Shown here: in pieces, positions 7,649 through 15,670 of the stretch
How the letters are laid out: each line of letters opens with the position of its first letter
Position numbering within the stretch: the stretch's first letter is position 1
Assembly (NCBI GenBank): GCA_964390565.1
Contig: CAYMII010000024.1
Location: 1-53,194 of the forward strand
From: UBA8529 sp964390565
Lineage (GTDB): Bacteria > Bacteroidota > Bacteroidia > Bacteroidales > Tenuifilaceae
DNA length: 53,194 nt
Direction of reading: 5' to 3'
Translations under genes and position numbers: made by a program
The notes under the pieces: model-generated
The model's database searches: none
What the model was told of the DNA's origin: nothing
What the model saw: only the letters and a program-made list of their open reading frames with translations

Positions 7649-9067
7649 TTAAATCTCCCCTTTCGACCGAAGAAGTTTAAAGAATTTTATCTCAAAATCT
7701 TCTTGGGGAGATGGTGCCGGAGAAAGCAGTAATTTTCTATCAGGTCCTATTAGAAAATATGTTGGGTAAGCTCTAATATCAAAATCTTTAACAATTTCAG
7801 GCTTATTCCCATAGTGTAAGAATGTCCAATTATAACCAGTATTGTTAAGGAGATTGGTAATATCATTTTTGTCATTATCAATGCAAATCGTTACAACCTC
7901 AAGCAGTTGCTTATGCTTTTCGTAAAGTTTTTGAAGTATTGTGAATTCTTGCAAGCATGTGTAACTCGAAGATGTACAGAAATTTAAATAAACATATTTG
8001 CCTTCAAAATCACTCAACTTTACTAGTTTTCCTTTCGAGTCGTATAGTTCGAATGGTGCAGGCACAAAGCCTGAAAGAAGATGCGTAACCTTTGTTCTTA
8101 TATTTTCTGCAATCACTAAATGTTCGGGTATTTTAGTTGTAAAGTACAGTGAATCGAGAATGGTAAGAAGCGCTGAACGCGAAAATTTATCATCGAAAAA
8201 ACCATCATGCAACCCTTTGAGGGTAACTAGCTCCTTAAGGGTATCGTTCGAGAGCACATCATCGGTTGCCAATGTTTTCTTTAGTGCGAAATAGCTTTTA
8301 TCCTGAGTTATGTTTTTGAATACAGCATTCCCTTTTTCAGTTCTCGAGAAGAAAATAAAGTACTTATCATATACTAGATTGAAAAGTTCCATAAAAGCCA
8401 TGTTGTTATACTTAACTGGCTTGTTAAGAAAGTAATGTTCAGAGGTGCTTCGTGCTTTCTGGATGTATGTTAGCTGCTTTAAAAGCCCATAACGGTAGTA
8501 GCGATAGGTGTTAAAGTAAGAAAGTTTGTATTGATCGTACCTGCTTTCGAAGGTATTGATAATTGAATCAATATTAATGTTAGTTTTTCCCTTATAAGCA
8601 TCTTTAATTAGGATATCAAACTTTTCATTGAACGACAAGTCAAACGAATTGATCAGGAAGTTCAAATCGTTTTTATCAATATTGATGATTCCAACAAAAA
8701 GTTCTGTCTCGCGAAAATAGGGGTTAAGCCTTTGCGATTCAGATTTGCTCTCTTTGGGAGGCAATGCCAACTTATATGTTTTCCCCGGTTCTGCAAAAAA
8801 GTAGATGCGATAAATGCCTAAATGGCTAAAAAGATAAATGGTTTCATCAGTTTTGATTTGACAGCTAAAAGCCCCATTGTTATCAACTTTACAACGGCCC
8901 ATCTCCTCCTCTGCCATGGTTATAAGATCTGCATATCGATAAAATACTATTTCATCGCCAGCGTATGATTTGGAAATTCCTGAAATGGTTGCTGGTTGAG
9001 CAAATATTTTTGTTGATAAAAGGAGTAAAGCAACAAATAAAAATGATTTGATGAGGGCTTTTCGCAT
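7649..9067 (-). CDS. Exported thioredoxin-fold (TlpA-like) protein with degenerate active site
   Basis: 472 residues with a signal peptide (hydrophobic run ending IFAQ, residue 24). An N-terminal beta-rich domain and a helical middle precede a TlpA/AhpC-like thioredoxin fold at about 335-470. The strand LVKLSDFEGKYVYLNF and the cis-Pro region RAYPTYFLI (P435) are present. Where family members have WCxxC this protein reads SYTC: S368 replaces the first Cys and C371 is kept; an extra C364 sits four residues earlier. It is therefore unlikely to be a normal dithiol oxidoreductase. It lies 32 nt downstream of coaD on the same strand. Confidence 0.8.
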   Translation of the reverse strand: MRKALIKSFLFVALLLLSTKIFAQPATISGISKSYAGDEIVFYRYADLITMAEEEMGRCKVDNNGAFSCQIKTDETIYLFSHLGIYRIYFFAEPGKTYKLALPPKESKSESQRLNPYFRETELFVGIINIDKNDLNFLINSFDLSFNEKFDILIKDAYKGKTNINIDSIINTFESRYDQYKLSYFNTYRYYRYGLLKQLTYIQKARSTSEHYFLNKPVKYNNMAFMELFNLVYDKYFIFFSRTEKGNAVFKNITQDKSYFALKKTLATDDVLSNDTLKELVTLKGLHDGFFDDKFSRSALLTILDSLYFTTKIPEHLVIAENIRTKVTHLLSGFVPAPFELYDSKGKLVKLSDFEGKYVYLNFCTSSSYTCLQEFTILQKLYEKHKQLLEVVTICIDNDKNDITNLLNNTGYNWTFLHYGNKPEIVKDFDIRAYPTYFLIGPDRKLLLSPAPSPQEDFEIKFFKLLRSKGEI

Positions 9068-9099
9068 AGTTCAGCTTTAAAAGGGAGCAATCAATATCA

Positions 9100-9576
9100 T
9101 TAACGTGGTAAATACTCTTTTATGTTGATCGATTTGGGTAAAAATTGTGATGGATCTCCGTTGTGAATTAGTATATCACGAATAACGGTTGAGTTAACAG
9201 ATGTGTGCTCGGGTGTCGTTAGTAAAAAAACTGTTTCCAAATCGTTGAGCATTGCCTTATTTACTTGTCCAACGGCACGCTCAAATTCAAAGTCGGCAGA
9301 TGTGCGCAATCCGCGAAGGATATTTTTTACTTTGATTTTTTTGCAAAGATCAACGGTAAGCCCTTCGTAGCTGATTACCTCAATTCGGGGTTCATTCTCA
9401 AATACTTTTCTGATAATCGCAAGCCTTTGTTCAAGTGTAAAGAATGATTTTTTGCTGGCGTTATACCCAACTGCGATGATGATTTTATCAAAAATCGTTA
9501 ATGCACGGAGGGCAATCGATTCATGACCCACGGTGAATGGGTCAAATGATCCTGGGAAAACGGCTACCTTTTCCAT
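9100..9576 (-). CDS. coaD: Pantetheine-phosphate adenylyltransferase
   Basis: Forms dephospho-CoA from 4'-phosphopantetheine and ATP, the penultimate step of CoA synthesis. 158 residues, a normal length. Motifs: FPGSFDPFTVGHESI with the TxGH nucleotide site, LRGLRTSADFEFE, and NSTVIRDI (the ISSTxVR region). Followed 32 nt later by the thioredoxin-fold gene. Confidence 0.95.
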   Translation of the reverse strand: MEKVAVFPGSFDPFTVGHESIALRALTIFDKIIIAVGYNASKKSFFTLEQRLAIIRKVFENEPRIEVISYEGLTVDLCKKIKVKNILRGLRTSADFEFERAVGQVNKAMLNDLETVFLLTTPEHTSVNSTVIRDILIHNGDPSQFLPKSINIKEYLPR

Positions 9577-9618
9577 TCAATTAAAATTTGATCGAAAGTT
9601 AACCTTTTATTTATTAAA

Positions 9619-9643
9619 ATCGGCAAGCATTACGCTTGCCGAT
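9619..9643 (-). terminator. Rho-independent terminator of lon
   Basis: Perfect 10-bp arms ATCGGCAAGC (9619-9628) and GCTTGCCGAT (9634-9643) around a 5-nt loop. On the minus strand it is followed by TTTTAATAAATAAA, just after the lon stop. Confidence 0.75.
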
Positions 9644-9648
9644 AATTT

Positions 9649-12105
9649 TTAGTCCATATTAAGCGGGTTTGCCGCTTTTTCATCTAAAAGGGCATAGTTA
9701 AACACATCCATAATATTATCAACATAGATGAATTTTAACCCTTTGATATATATGTCTTTAATCTCCGAGATGTCCTTTCGATTTTCTTCAGAAAGGATTA
9801 TCTCCGAAATATTTGCACGCTTTGCTGCAAGAATTTTCTCCTTGATACCTCCAACAGGAAGGACTTTTCCGCGTAGTGTGATTTCACCAGTCATTGCAAC
9901 TCCCTTACGCACCTTACGTTGCGTAAATGCCGAGGCTATTGATGTTGCCATGGTAATCCCTGCCGATGGACCATCCTTCGGAATTGCTCCTTCGGGTACA
10001 TGTAGGTGAACATTCCATTTCTCGAAAACCTCGGGTTTGATGTTTAGGAGATCTGAGTGCGCCTTGATGTACTCAAGGGCAATCACAGTTGATTCCTTCA
10101 TCACCTCGCCAAGGTTACCTGTAATGGTTAAACCACCTTTGCCACGACTTAAACTTGTTTCGATGAAAAGGATCTCGCCACCAGTCTCGGTCCATGCTAA
10201 ACCGGTTACAACACCAGCTAATTCATTGCCTTGATATATATCCTTTGTATATCTGGGGATGCCAAGTATTGTCTGAACCTCTTTAACGGTAAGGTTTTTA
10301 TTGAATTTTTCTTCAAAAGCAATCTTTTTGGCAATTTGCCTTACAACCTTAGCAATTTTCTGATTAAGGTTACGTACACCGCTTTCACGAGTGTAGTTCT
10401 GCACTATCGTCTCAAGGACCTTATTAGAGAAAACGATATTCTTATTTGTTAACCCATGCTCGGTTAGCTGATTTGGTATAAGATGTCGTTTTGCAATCTC
10501 AACCTTCTCCTCCATAATGTAACCGCTAACATCAATCATCTCCATCCTATCGCGAAGCGCAGGGTTGATGGTCGATATATTGTTTGCCGTTGTTATGAAT
10601 AGAATTCTTGAAAGATCGTATTCTAGTTCAAGGTAGTTATCGTGGAAGGTGCTATTTTGCTCTGGATCGAGCACTTCAAGCAATGCTGATGCAGGGTCGC
10701 CATGGAAATCCTTGCCAATTTTATCAACCTCATCGAGGATGAATACTGGGTTAGATGATTTAACCCGCTTAAGGTTTTGGATTATCCTACCCGGCATTGC
10801 GCCGATATATGTTTTGCGATGACCTCGAATTTCAGCCTCATCGTGTAAACCACCCAGTGAAATTCTGGCATATTTGCGGTCAAGAGCGCGAGCAATTGAT
10901 TTTCCAAGTGATGTTTTACCAACGCCTGGAGGTCCATACAAGCAAAGGATAGGAGCCTTCATGTCTCCTTTAAGTTTTAGAACAGCAAGGTGTTCCAAAA
11001 TACGCTCTTTAACCTGATCGAGCCCAAAGTGATCCTCATCGAGAATTGCCTTTGCCCTTTTCAGATCAAAATTATCGGTGGTATACTCGTTCCAAGGAAG
11101 TTCGAGTAAAAGTTGAACGTAGGTAAGTTGAATTGAATACTCACCAGCCATGGGGTTCATGCGATGAAGTTTATCCAACTCCTTTTTGAATAGGTCATCA
11201 ACCTCTTTCGACCATTTCTTGCTTTGCGCTTGCTTCTTAAGATCTTCAATCTCTTTCTCAACAGGGTTTCCGCCAAGCTCATCCTGAATGGTTTTCATCT
11301 GCTGATGAAGGTAATACTCCCTCTGCTGCTGATCCATATCCTGCTTAACCTTGGTTTGGATATCGTTTTTCAGTTCAAGCAGTTGAACCTCACGGGTAAG
11401 GTATTGAAGAAGCTGAACGCCTCGCTCTTTTAATATATTCTTCTCAAGTAAACCTTGCTTTTCGGTATTCTGAATGTCGGCATTTGAGCAGACAAAATTT
11501 ACTAAAAAGTGGTTATTGTCGATATTCTTTATTGCGAATGATGCCTCATTGGGGATGTTTGGCGATAGATTTATCACCTTTAACGATAGATCCCTAATTG
11601 ATCCAACTATGGCTTTGAATTCTCTATCATCTTCCACAGGATGAACATCCTTAAGAAGGTTAATTTTTGCTGCAAAGTATGGATCCTCGGCGGTAAACTC
11701 TTCAACCTCAAACCTACGAATACCCTGTAAAATAACAGAAGTACTGCCATCGGGCATTTCAAGAACTTTAAGCACTTGAGCTACTGTTCCCACTTTAAAT
11801 AAATCCTTTGTCTCTGGCTCTTCGATTTTTGAATCGATTTGAGAGATTGCCCCTAAAATCTTTTTCTTTGAGTTTAGCTCACGGATAAGTGTAACCGATT
11901 TTGAACGTCCAACAGTGATTGGGATAACAACACCAGGGAATAGAACGGTGTTCCGAAGCGCAAGAATTGGAATTACGCTTGGAATATCTTCGTCTTTTAT
12001 AACAGGTTCGCTCTCGTCAGATATAAGTGGAATGAAATCAGTATCCTGATCCATTGAATCAATCATTAGGGGAGTGCCAATTTTAATTTCAAACTTTCTG
12101 CTCAT
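9649..12105 (-). CDS. lon: ATP-dependent Lon protease
   Basis: Soluble AAA+ serine protease for misfolded and regulatory proteins. 818 residues from the chosen ATG. Domains: N-terminal LonN substrate domain (from about IPILALRNTVLFPGVV), a coiled-coil stretch, AAA+ with Walker A GPPGVGKT (391-398) and Walker B PVFILDEVDKIG, then the protease domain with DGPSAGITMA, which holds the catalytic Ser. The upstream ATG at 12141 lies inside a perfect palindrome (12128-12150) and would add 12 non-conserved residues, so I prefer the ATG at 12105 (MSRKFEIK). A strong terminator follows. The palindrome may be an operator. Confidence 0.97.
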   Translation of the reverse strand: MSRKFEIKIGTPLMIDSMDQDTDFIPLISDESEPVIKDEDIPSVIPILALRNTVLFPGVVIPITVGRSKSVTLIRELNSKKKILGAISQIDSKIEEPETKDLFKVGTVAQVLKVLEMPDGSTSVILQGIRRFEVEEFTAEDPYFAAKINLLKDVHPVEDDREFKAIVGSIRDLSLKVINLSPNIPNEASFAIKNIDNNHFLVNFVCSNADIQNTEKQGLLEKNILKERGVQLLQYLTREVQLLELKNDIQTKVKQDMDQQQREYYLHQQMKTIQDELGGNPVEKEIEDLKKQAQSKKWSKEVDDLFKKELDKLHRMNPMAGEYSIQLTYVQLLLELPWNEYTTDNFDLKRAKAILDEDHFGLDQVKERILEHLAVLKLKGDMKAPILCLYGPPGVGKTSLGKSIARALDRKYARISLGGLHDEAEIRGHRKTYIGAMPGRIIQNLKRVKSSNPVFILDEVDKIGKDFHGDPASALLEVLDPEQNSTFHDNYLELEYDLSRILFITTANNISTINPALRDRMEMIDVSGYIMEEKVEIAKRHLIPNQLTEHGLTNKNIVFSNKVLETIVQNYTRESGVRNLNQKIAKVVRQIAKKIAFEEKFNKNLTVKEVQTILGIPRYTKDIYQGNELAGVVTGLAWTETGGEILFIETSLSRGKGGLTITGNLGEVMKESTVIALEYIKAHSDLLNIKPEVFEKWNVHLHVPEGAIPKDGPSAGITMATSIASAFTQRKVRKGVAMTGEITLRGKVLPVGGIKEKILAAKRANISEIILSEENRKDISEIKDIYIKGLKFIYVDNIMDVFNYALLDEKAANPLNMD

Positions 12106-12127
12106 TTCAACAAATTCTCCATAAATG

Positions 12128-12150
12128 ATAAGTGACAACATGTCACTTAT
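12128..12150. promoter_or_regulatory. Perfect palindrome upstream of lon, putative operator
   Basis: Arms ATAAGTGACA (12128-12137) and TGTCACTTAT (12141-12150) are perfect 10-bp inverted repeats around a 3-nt spacer. It is centred 34 bp upstream of the preferred lon start. The short spacer argues for a dimeric repressor site rather than an RNA hairpin. It does not match CIRCE. Confidence 0.5.
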
Positions 12151-12255
12151 TGCTGCTTACATAATTGGTTGTACCCTTGTGCAAGGTGTATGCCAATTAT
12201 TAATGAGTGATAAAACCCCCAAAAGTGATTGCTTTATCAAAAACGAATCAATGAT

Positions 12256-13452
12256 TTAAAAATTTCTAAACTCTTTGGTTATTTCAAAGATATGAGTAAG
12301 AATTTTTTTGTCGATATCATCAAATGTTAGCCCTCTGCGCTCATAAACCAATTTGGCCGTTTCGAATGCTTTTTGGGTTGTGTAAACAGTAAAACCTTGA
12401 GCACCTCCCCAGGCAAAGCTTGGAATGAAGTTGCGAGGGAATCCACTTCCAAAGATATTTGCGCTAACACCAACTAGAGTTCCTGTGTTAAACATGGTGT
12501 TAATTCCACATTTGGAATGGTCTCCCATGATTAACCCACAGAACTGCAATCCAGTATCAACAAATCCTTTTTTAGTGTAATTCCAAAGTTTGACGTTTGC
12601 GTAGTTGTTTTTTAGATTAGAGTTGTTGGAGTCTGCTCCAATATTACACCACTCACCTAGCACTGAATTGCCAAGGAAGCCATCGTGTGCTTTGTTTGTG
12701 TTGCCAAAAATTACGCTGTTATTTACTTCGCCACCAACTTTTGAGTTTGGACCAATAGTGGTTGGTCCATAAATCTTTGCACCCATCTTAAGGCTTGCTC
12801 CTTGGCAAAGGGCAAATGGTCCACGAACAATTGATCCCTCCATGATTTCAGTATCTGCACCAATGTAAATTGGTCCATTATTTGCGCTGAGGATAGCACA
12901 CTCAATCTTTGCGCCCTTTTCAACGAAAATCTTTTCGGGACATAAAACCTTGTTAGTATCTGAAATGGGCTCTGATTTACGCCCTTTGGTTATTAAATCA
13001 AAATCCATTTCAAGCGCTTTCCCATTGTATTTGAAGATATCCCAAGGGTTAGCGATGATAAAAGGGCTATCGTTTAGTTTTATAGTGTTAGAAAAATCTT
13101 CAGTTTTTGGGACATAATCTAGGTTTGGTGTAGATTGCATTGATGCTGCAACGACAGTATTCTCCCAAATAATTGCTTGGCCAACCTTTAAGTTGCTGAT
13201 AAGGGATAAAAGATCATTATCAGGAATTACACCACCATTAATCAGGACTGATTCTTTACCATTTTGGGTTAATGGGAATTTCTCGCGAAGATAATCTGCA
13301 GTTAAGAAAGAGCATGGCTCGGCTAGCATCTTTTCCCATTTTTCCTTTATTGTAAGGATTCCAATACGAATCTCTGCCACAGGCCTTGTAAAGGTTAATG
13401 GGTAAAGGTTTAATCTTCTTGAATCGTCGAATAGGATGTGGTTTCGTTGCAT
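12256..13452 (-). CDS. GlmU-like sugar nucleotidyltransferase / hexapeptide acyltransferase
   Basis: 398 residues from ATG 13452 (MQRNHILFDDSRRL). The N-terminal half resembles a nucleotidyltransferase fold but starts with FDDSRRLNLYPLTFTRPVAE instead of a GxGTRM loop. The C-terminal half is a left-handed beta-helix with hexapeptide repeats (IEMEGS-like IGADTEIMEGS, GPTTIGPNSKVGGEVNNSV). This matches the alternative GlmU family of Bacteroidota/Chlorobi, thought to make UDP-GlcNAc. A -7 box at 13475-13482 lies between this ATG and the longer-frame start at 13485, favouring the shorter form. rpmE2 ends 131 nt upstream, with a terminator between. Confidence 0.85.
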   Translation of the reverse strand: MQRNHILFDDSRRLNLYPLTFTRPVAEIRIGILTIKEKWEKMLAEPCSFLTADYLREKFPLTQNGKESVLINGGVIPDNDLLSLISNLKVGQAIIWENTVVAASMQSTPNLDYVPKTEDFSNTIKLNDSPFIIANPWDIFKYNGKALEMDFDLITKGRKSEPISDTNKVLCPEKIFVEKGAKIECAILSANNGPIYIGADTEIMEGSIVRGPFALCQGASLKMGAKIYGPTTIGPNSKVGGEVNNSVIFGNTNKAHDGFLGNSVLGEWCNIGADSNNSNLKNNYANVKLWNYTKKGFVDTGLQFCGLIMGDHSKCGINTMFNTGTLVGVSANIFGSGFPRNFIPSFAWGGAQGFTVYTTQKAFETAKLVYERRGLTFDDIDKKILTHIFEITKEFRNF

Positions 13453-13474
13453 GATGTTTGGATGAGTTGAAAAG

Positions 13475-13482
13475 CAAAAATA
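13475..13482 (-). promoter_or_regulatory. -7 element of the GlmU-like gene
   Basis: Minus strand TATTTTTG fits TAnnTTTG, 22 nt before the ATG at 13452. No clear -33 TTTG. Confidence 0.4.
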
Positions 13483-13524
13483 CAAAATGGTAATGTATCA
13501 GCTGCCTTGCAGTTGTTAAATAAA

Positions 13525-13548
13525 TAAAAAAAGCTCCTTTTGGGAGCT
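13525..13548 (-). terminator. Rho-independent terminator of rpmE2
   Basis: AGCTCC (13532-13537) pairs with GGAGCT (13543-13548) around a 5-nt loop. On the minus strand a run of seven T follows. It sits just after the L31 gene. Confidence 0.85.
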
Positions 13549-13583
13549 CTTTCTATAGTATTAAAATAAGTTGCAAATGCTAT

Positions 13584-13847
13584 CTACTTCTTTTTCTTAT
13601 CGAAATGATCCTTGTAACGGTTCATGAACTTATCAACGCGACCTGCTGTATCAACAAGTTTCATCTTACCAGTATAGTAAGGATGCGAAGTGTTCGAAAT
13701 TTCGACTTTTACCACAGGATACTCAACACCTTCGTGAACGATGGTTTCTCTTGTGTTAACGGTAGATTTGGTGATAAAAACATGTTCGTTTGACATGTCC
13801 TTGAATGCCACCAGTCTGTAATTTTCCGGATGTATTCCCTTTTTCAT
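13584..13847 (-). CDS. rpmE2: 50S ribosomal protein L31 type B
   Basis: 87 residues of the type B L31 family (MKKGIHPENYRLVAFKDM, then SNTSHPYYTGK). It has no cysteine, so it is the zinc-independent form. It is monocistronic, with a consensus promoter (13892-13922) and its own terminator. Whether the genome also has a zinc-binding L31 cannot be seen here. Confidence 0.96.
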   Translation of the reverse strand: MKKGIHPENYRLVAFKDMSNEHVFITKSTVNTRETIVHEGVEYPVVKVEISNTSHPYYTGKMKLVDTAGRVDKFMNRYKDHFDKKKK

Positions 13848-13891
13848 TATTGTGTATGTTTAACTTACTGCTTTTTTCCGTTATTGGGCTG

Positions 13892-13922
13892 CAAAGTTAT
13901 TAACTAATATCAAAATAACAAA
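13892..13922 (-). promoter_or_regulatory. Consensus promoter of rpmE2
   Basis: On the minus strand: TTTG (13922-13919), 19 nt, then TAACTTTG (13899-13892). This is a full match to the Bacteroidota primary-sigma consensus. Predicted start near 13886, about 38 nt before the ATG. Confidence 0.75.
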
Positions 13923-13975
13923 TCCCTTACACGAAAATATTTCTTTTATGCGCTGATTGTAAGTTAGCAAGGCTT

Positions 13976-14755
13976 TTAGTCGCGGCTGTAAAGTTTTGAG
14001 AGCAGTTTCAAAAACTCAATATACAACCAGATTAGGGTCACCATTAGGCCAAATGCTCCGAACCATTCCATATATTTTGGAGCACCTTGGGCCGAAGCTC
14101 TATCAATAAAATCGAAATCGAGCAACAGATTTAGCGCAGCAATTGCAATAACAGCAATGCTTATCCCAATGCTTAATAATCCATTACCATGTATATAACT
14201 AGTGCTTACGCCAAAAAGGCCAATAATAAATGTTACGAGATACATCACAGCAATAGCGCCTGTTGCAACAAGAATAATAGTTCTAAACTTCTCTGTTACC
14301 TTAATCAATCCTGTGCGGTATGTGATTAGCATAATAAAGAAAGTGATAAAGGTTAACCCAACTGCTTGCATAACAATTCCGCTATACTGCATTGCAAAGA
14401 ATGCCGAAATGCCTCCAAGGAACAAACCTTCTAAAACAGCGTAAATTGGAGCAGTATAAGGGGCCGTTTTAGGGGCGAAAATTACAATTAACGAAGTGAT
14501 AAATCCGCCAATTCCACCAACTAGCATCCAAACTATAACCGATGTTGGTAAAGTAACATTTTCAGCACCTTCAACTGGCATTGCATCAAAAAATCCTTTC
14601 CATGTAAATGCTGCGCCAAGGATAACCAAGATAAGCATCAATAGTGCCTTATTCATTGTTCCTTGAACAGTCATTGTTTCATCCGATGTGTAAGCCCCTG
14701 CTTTTGAAAAAATCTTTTCTGAGAATGCAGGGTTCGACGATTTAAATAAATCCAT
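13976..14755 (-). CDS. Bax inhibitor-1 / YccA family membrane protein
   Basis: 259 residues with seven hydrophobic segments from about residue 30 on, after a soluble N-terminal stretch (MDLFKSSNPAFSEKIF). Family marks include the ITYRTGLIKVTEKFRTIILVA region after TM4 and the C-terminal LNLLLDFDFIDRASAQG, where the two close Asp of the BI-1 pH sensor/channel normally lie. Members are thought to leak Ca2+ or H+; in bacteria the physiological role is unclear. It appears monocistronic. Confidence 0.88.
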   Translation of the reverse strand: MDLFKSSNPAFSEKIFSKAGAYTSDETMTVQGTMNKALLMLILVILGAAFTWKGFFDAMPVEGAENVTLPTSVIVWMLVGGIGGFITSLIVIFAPKTAPYTAPIYAVLEGLFLGGISAFFAMQYSGIVMQAVGLTFITFFIMLITYRTGLIKVTEKFRTIILVATGAIAVMYLVTFIIGLFGVSTSYIHGNGLLSIGISIAVIAIAALNLLLDFDFIDRASAQGAPKYMEWFGAFGLMVTLIWLYIEFLKLLSKLYSRD

Positions 14756-14834
14756 ATTCTATTTAATTTAGTTTTTTCTGTTTTGTTTGGAATCAAAATT
14801 TGTGCCTTTTCGCCATGCTGACAAAGCGGCATGC

Positions 14835-15491
14835 TTACTCCTCGGTTAATTCAAAAAGGAGCTGGTTGCCAATCCAGTTTGCGATGCCAAATTCTGATTC
14901 CGACATCCTCTCGGCGGCTTTAACCACCTTGTCGTTGAGGTAATCGCTTCGCTTGGCAATTTGCCTAAGGGCGTATAACGATGAATTACTCAACATTTCC
15001 TCATCACTTTCGGCAATTTCCTCAACAATACCGATATAAGGCTCGAAAATTGAATCTTTAATAGTTGAGTCTAAGGCTCTATGACCAATAATAAGTAGAC
15101 CTGCCTTTTTCATCAGCTCATCATCCTCGATACACCATTCATAGCTACGTGAAAGCGCAAAATCCGATTTCCAAAATAGGTTATTGCACACCTGCTCAAT
15201 AATCTCGGTATTATTAAAATCCTCGCACCAATCATCAATTTGACTCCCGGTAACTTGCGCTGGATCGTCAATAATTGAGGCAATTATCTTACATTCTCTA
15301 ATATCTTGTTCAAAAAGTTGCAGGGCAAGTTCATGGTTACCCTTGTATGGTTGAGCAATCTCCATTAGTTCTGGAATAGTTACACCATAGCTTACTTTGT
15401 AGATAACTCCAGATTCTCTCATGGATTCAACAACAGCCCCATTCATGCGTTGTTTTATCTGAGTGATTATGTCTATTACTTTTTCATCCAT
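14835..15491 (-). CDS. AlkD-like DNA alkylation repair family protein
   Basis: 218 residues, all helical, resembling the HEAT-like repeat DNA alkylation repair family common in Bacteroidota: MNGAVVESMRESG, YKVSYGVTIPELMEIA, LFEQDIRECKIIASIIDDP. Classical AlkD excises alkylpurines, but the catalytic residues are not confidently placed here, so glycosylase activity is only inferred. A full promoter lies just upstream (15519-15550). Confidence 0.75.
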   Translation of the reverse strand: MDEKVIDIITQIKQRMNGAVVESMRESGVIYKVSYGVTIPELMEIAQPYKGNHELALQLFEQDIRECKIIASIIDDPAQVTGSQIDDWCEDFNNTEIIEQVCNNLFWKSDFALSRSYEWCIEDDELMKKAGLLIIGHRALDSTIKDSIFEPYIGIVEEIAESDEEMLSNSSLYALRQIAKRSDYLNDKVVKAAERMSESEFGIANWIGNQLLFELTEE

Positions 15492-15518
15492 AATCGCCTG
15501 TATTGCGGTTTAGTCGAG

Positions 15519-15550
15519 CAAACCTACAACTTTTTTTAATTCCCATCAAA
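15519..15550 (-). promoter_or_regulatory. Promoter of the AlkD-like gene
   Basis: Minus strand TTTG (15550-15547), 20 nt, TAGGTTTG (15526-15519). Predicted start near 15512, giving about a 20-nt leader. Confidence 0.65.
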
Positions 15551-15589
15551 CATATTTTGCACTACAAGTAATATTTAAACGTTATATAT

Positions 15590-15613
15590 TTTCAAACTTT
15601 TGTAAGTTTGAAA
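15590..15613. promoter_or_regulatory. Perfect inverted repeat over the -7 box of the AsnB-like gene
   Basis: TTTCAAACTT (15590-15599) and AAGTTTGAAA (15604-15613) are perfect 10-bp arms around TTGT. A -7 match TAAGTTTG (15603-15610) falls in the right arm. Both flanking genes point away from it, so it is not a terminator. It could be an operator, or a hairpin at the 5' end of the mRNA. Confidence 0.5.
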
Positions 15614-15670
15614 GATGATAGTCATTTATTAGAGACCTTTTTGAGCCTGAGAATTTTTAAGGGAAACTAT

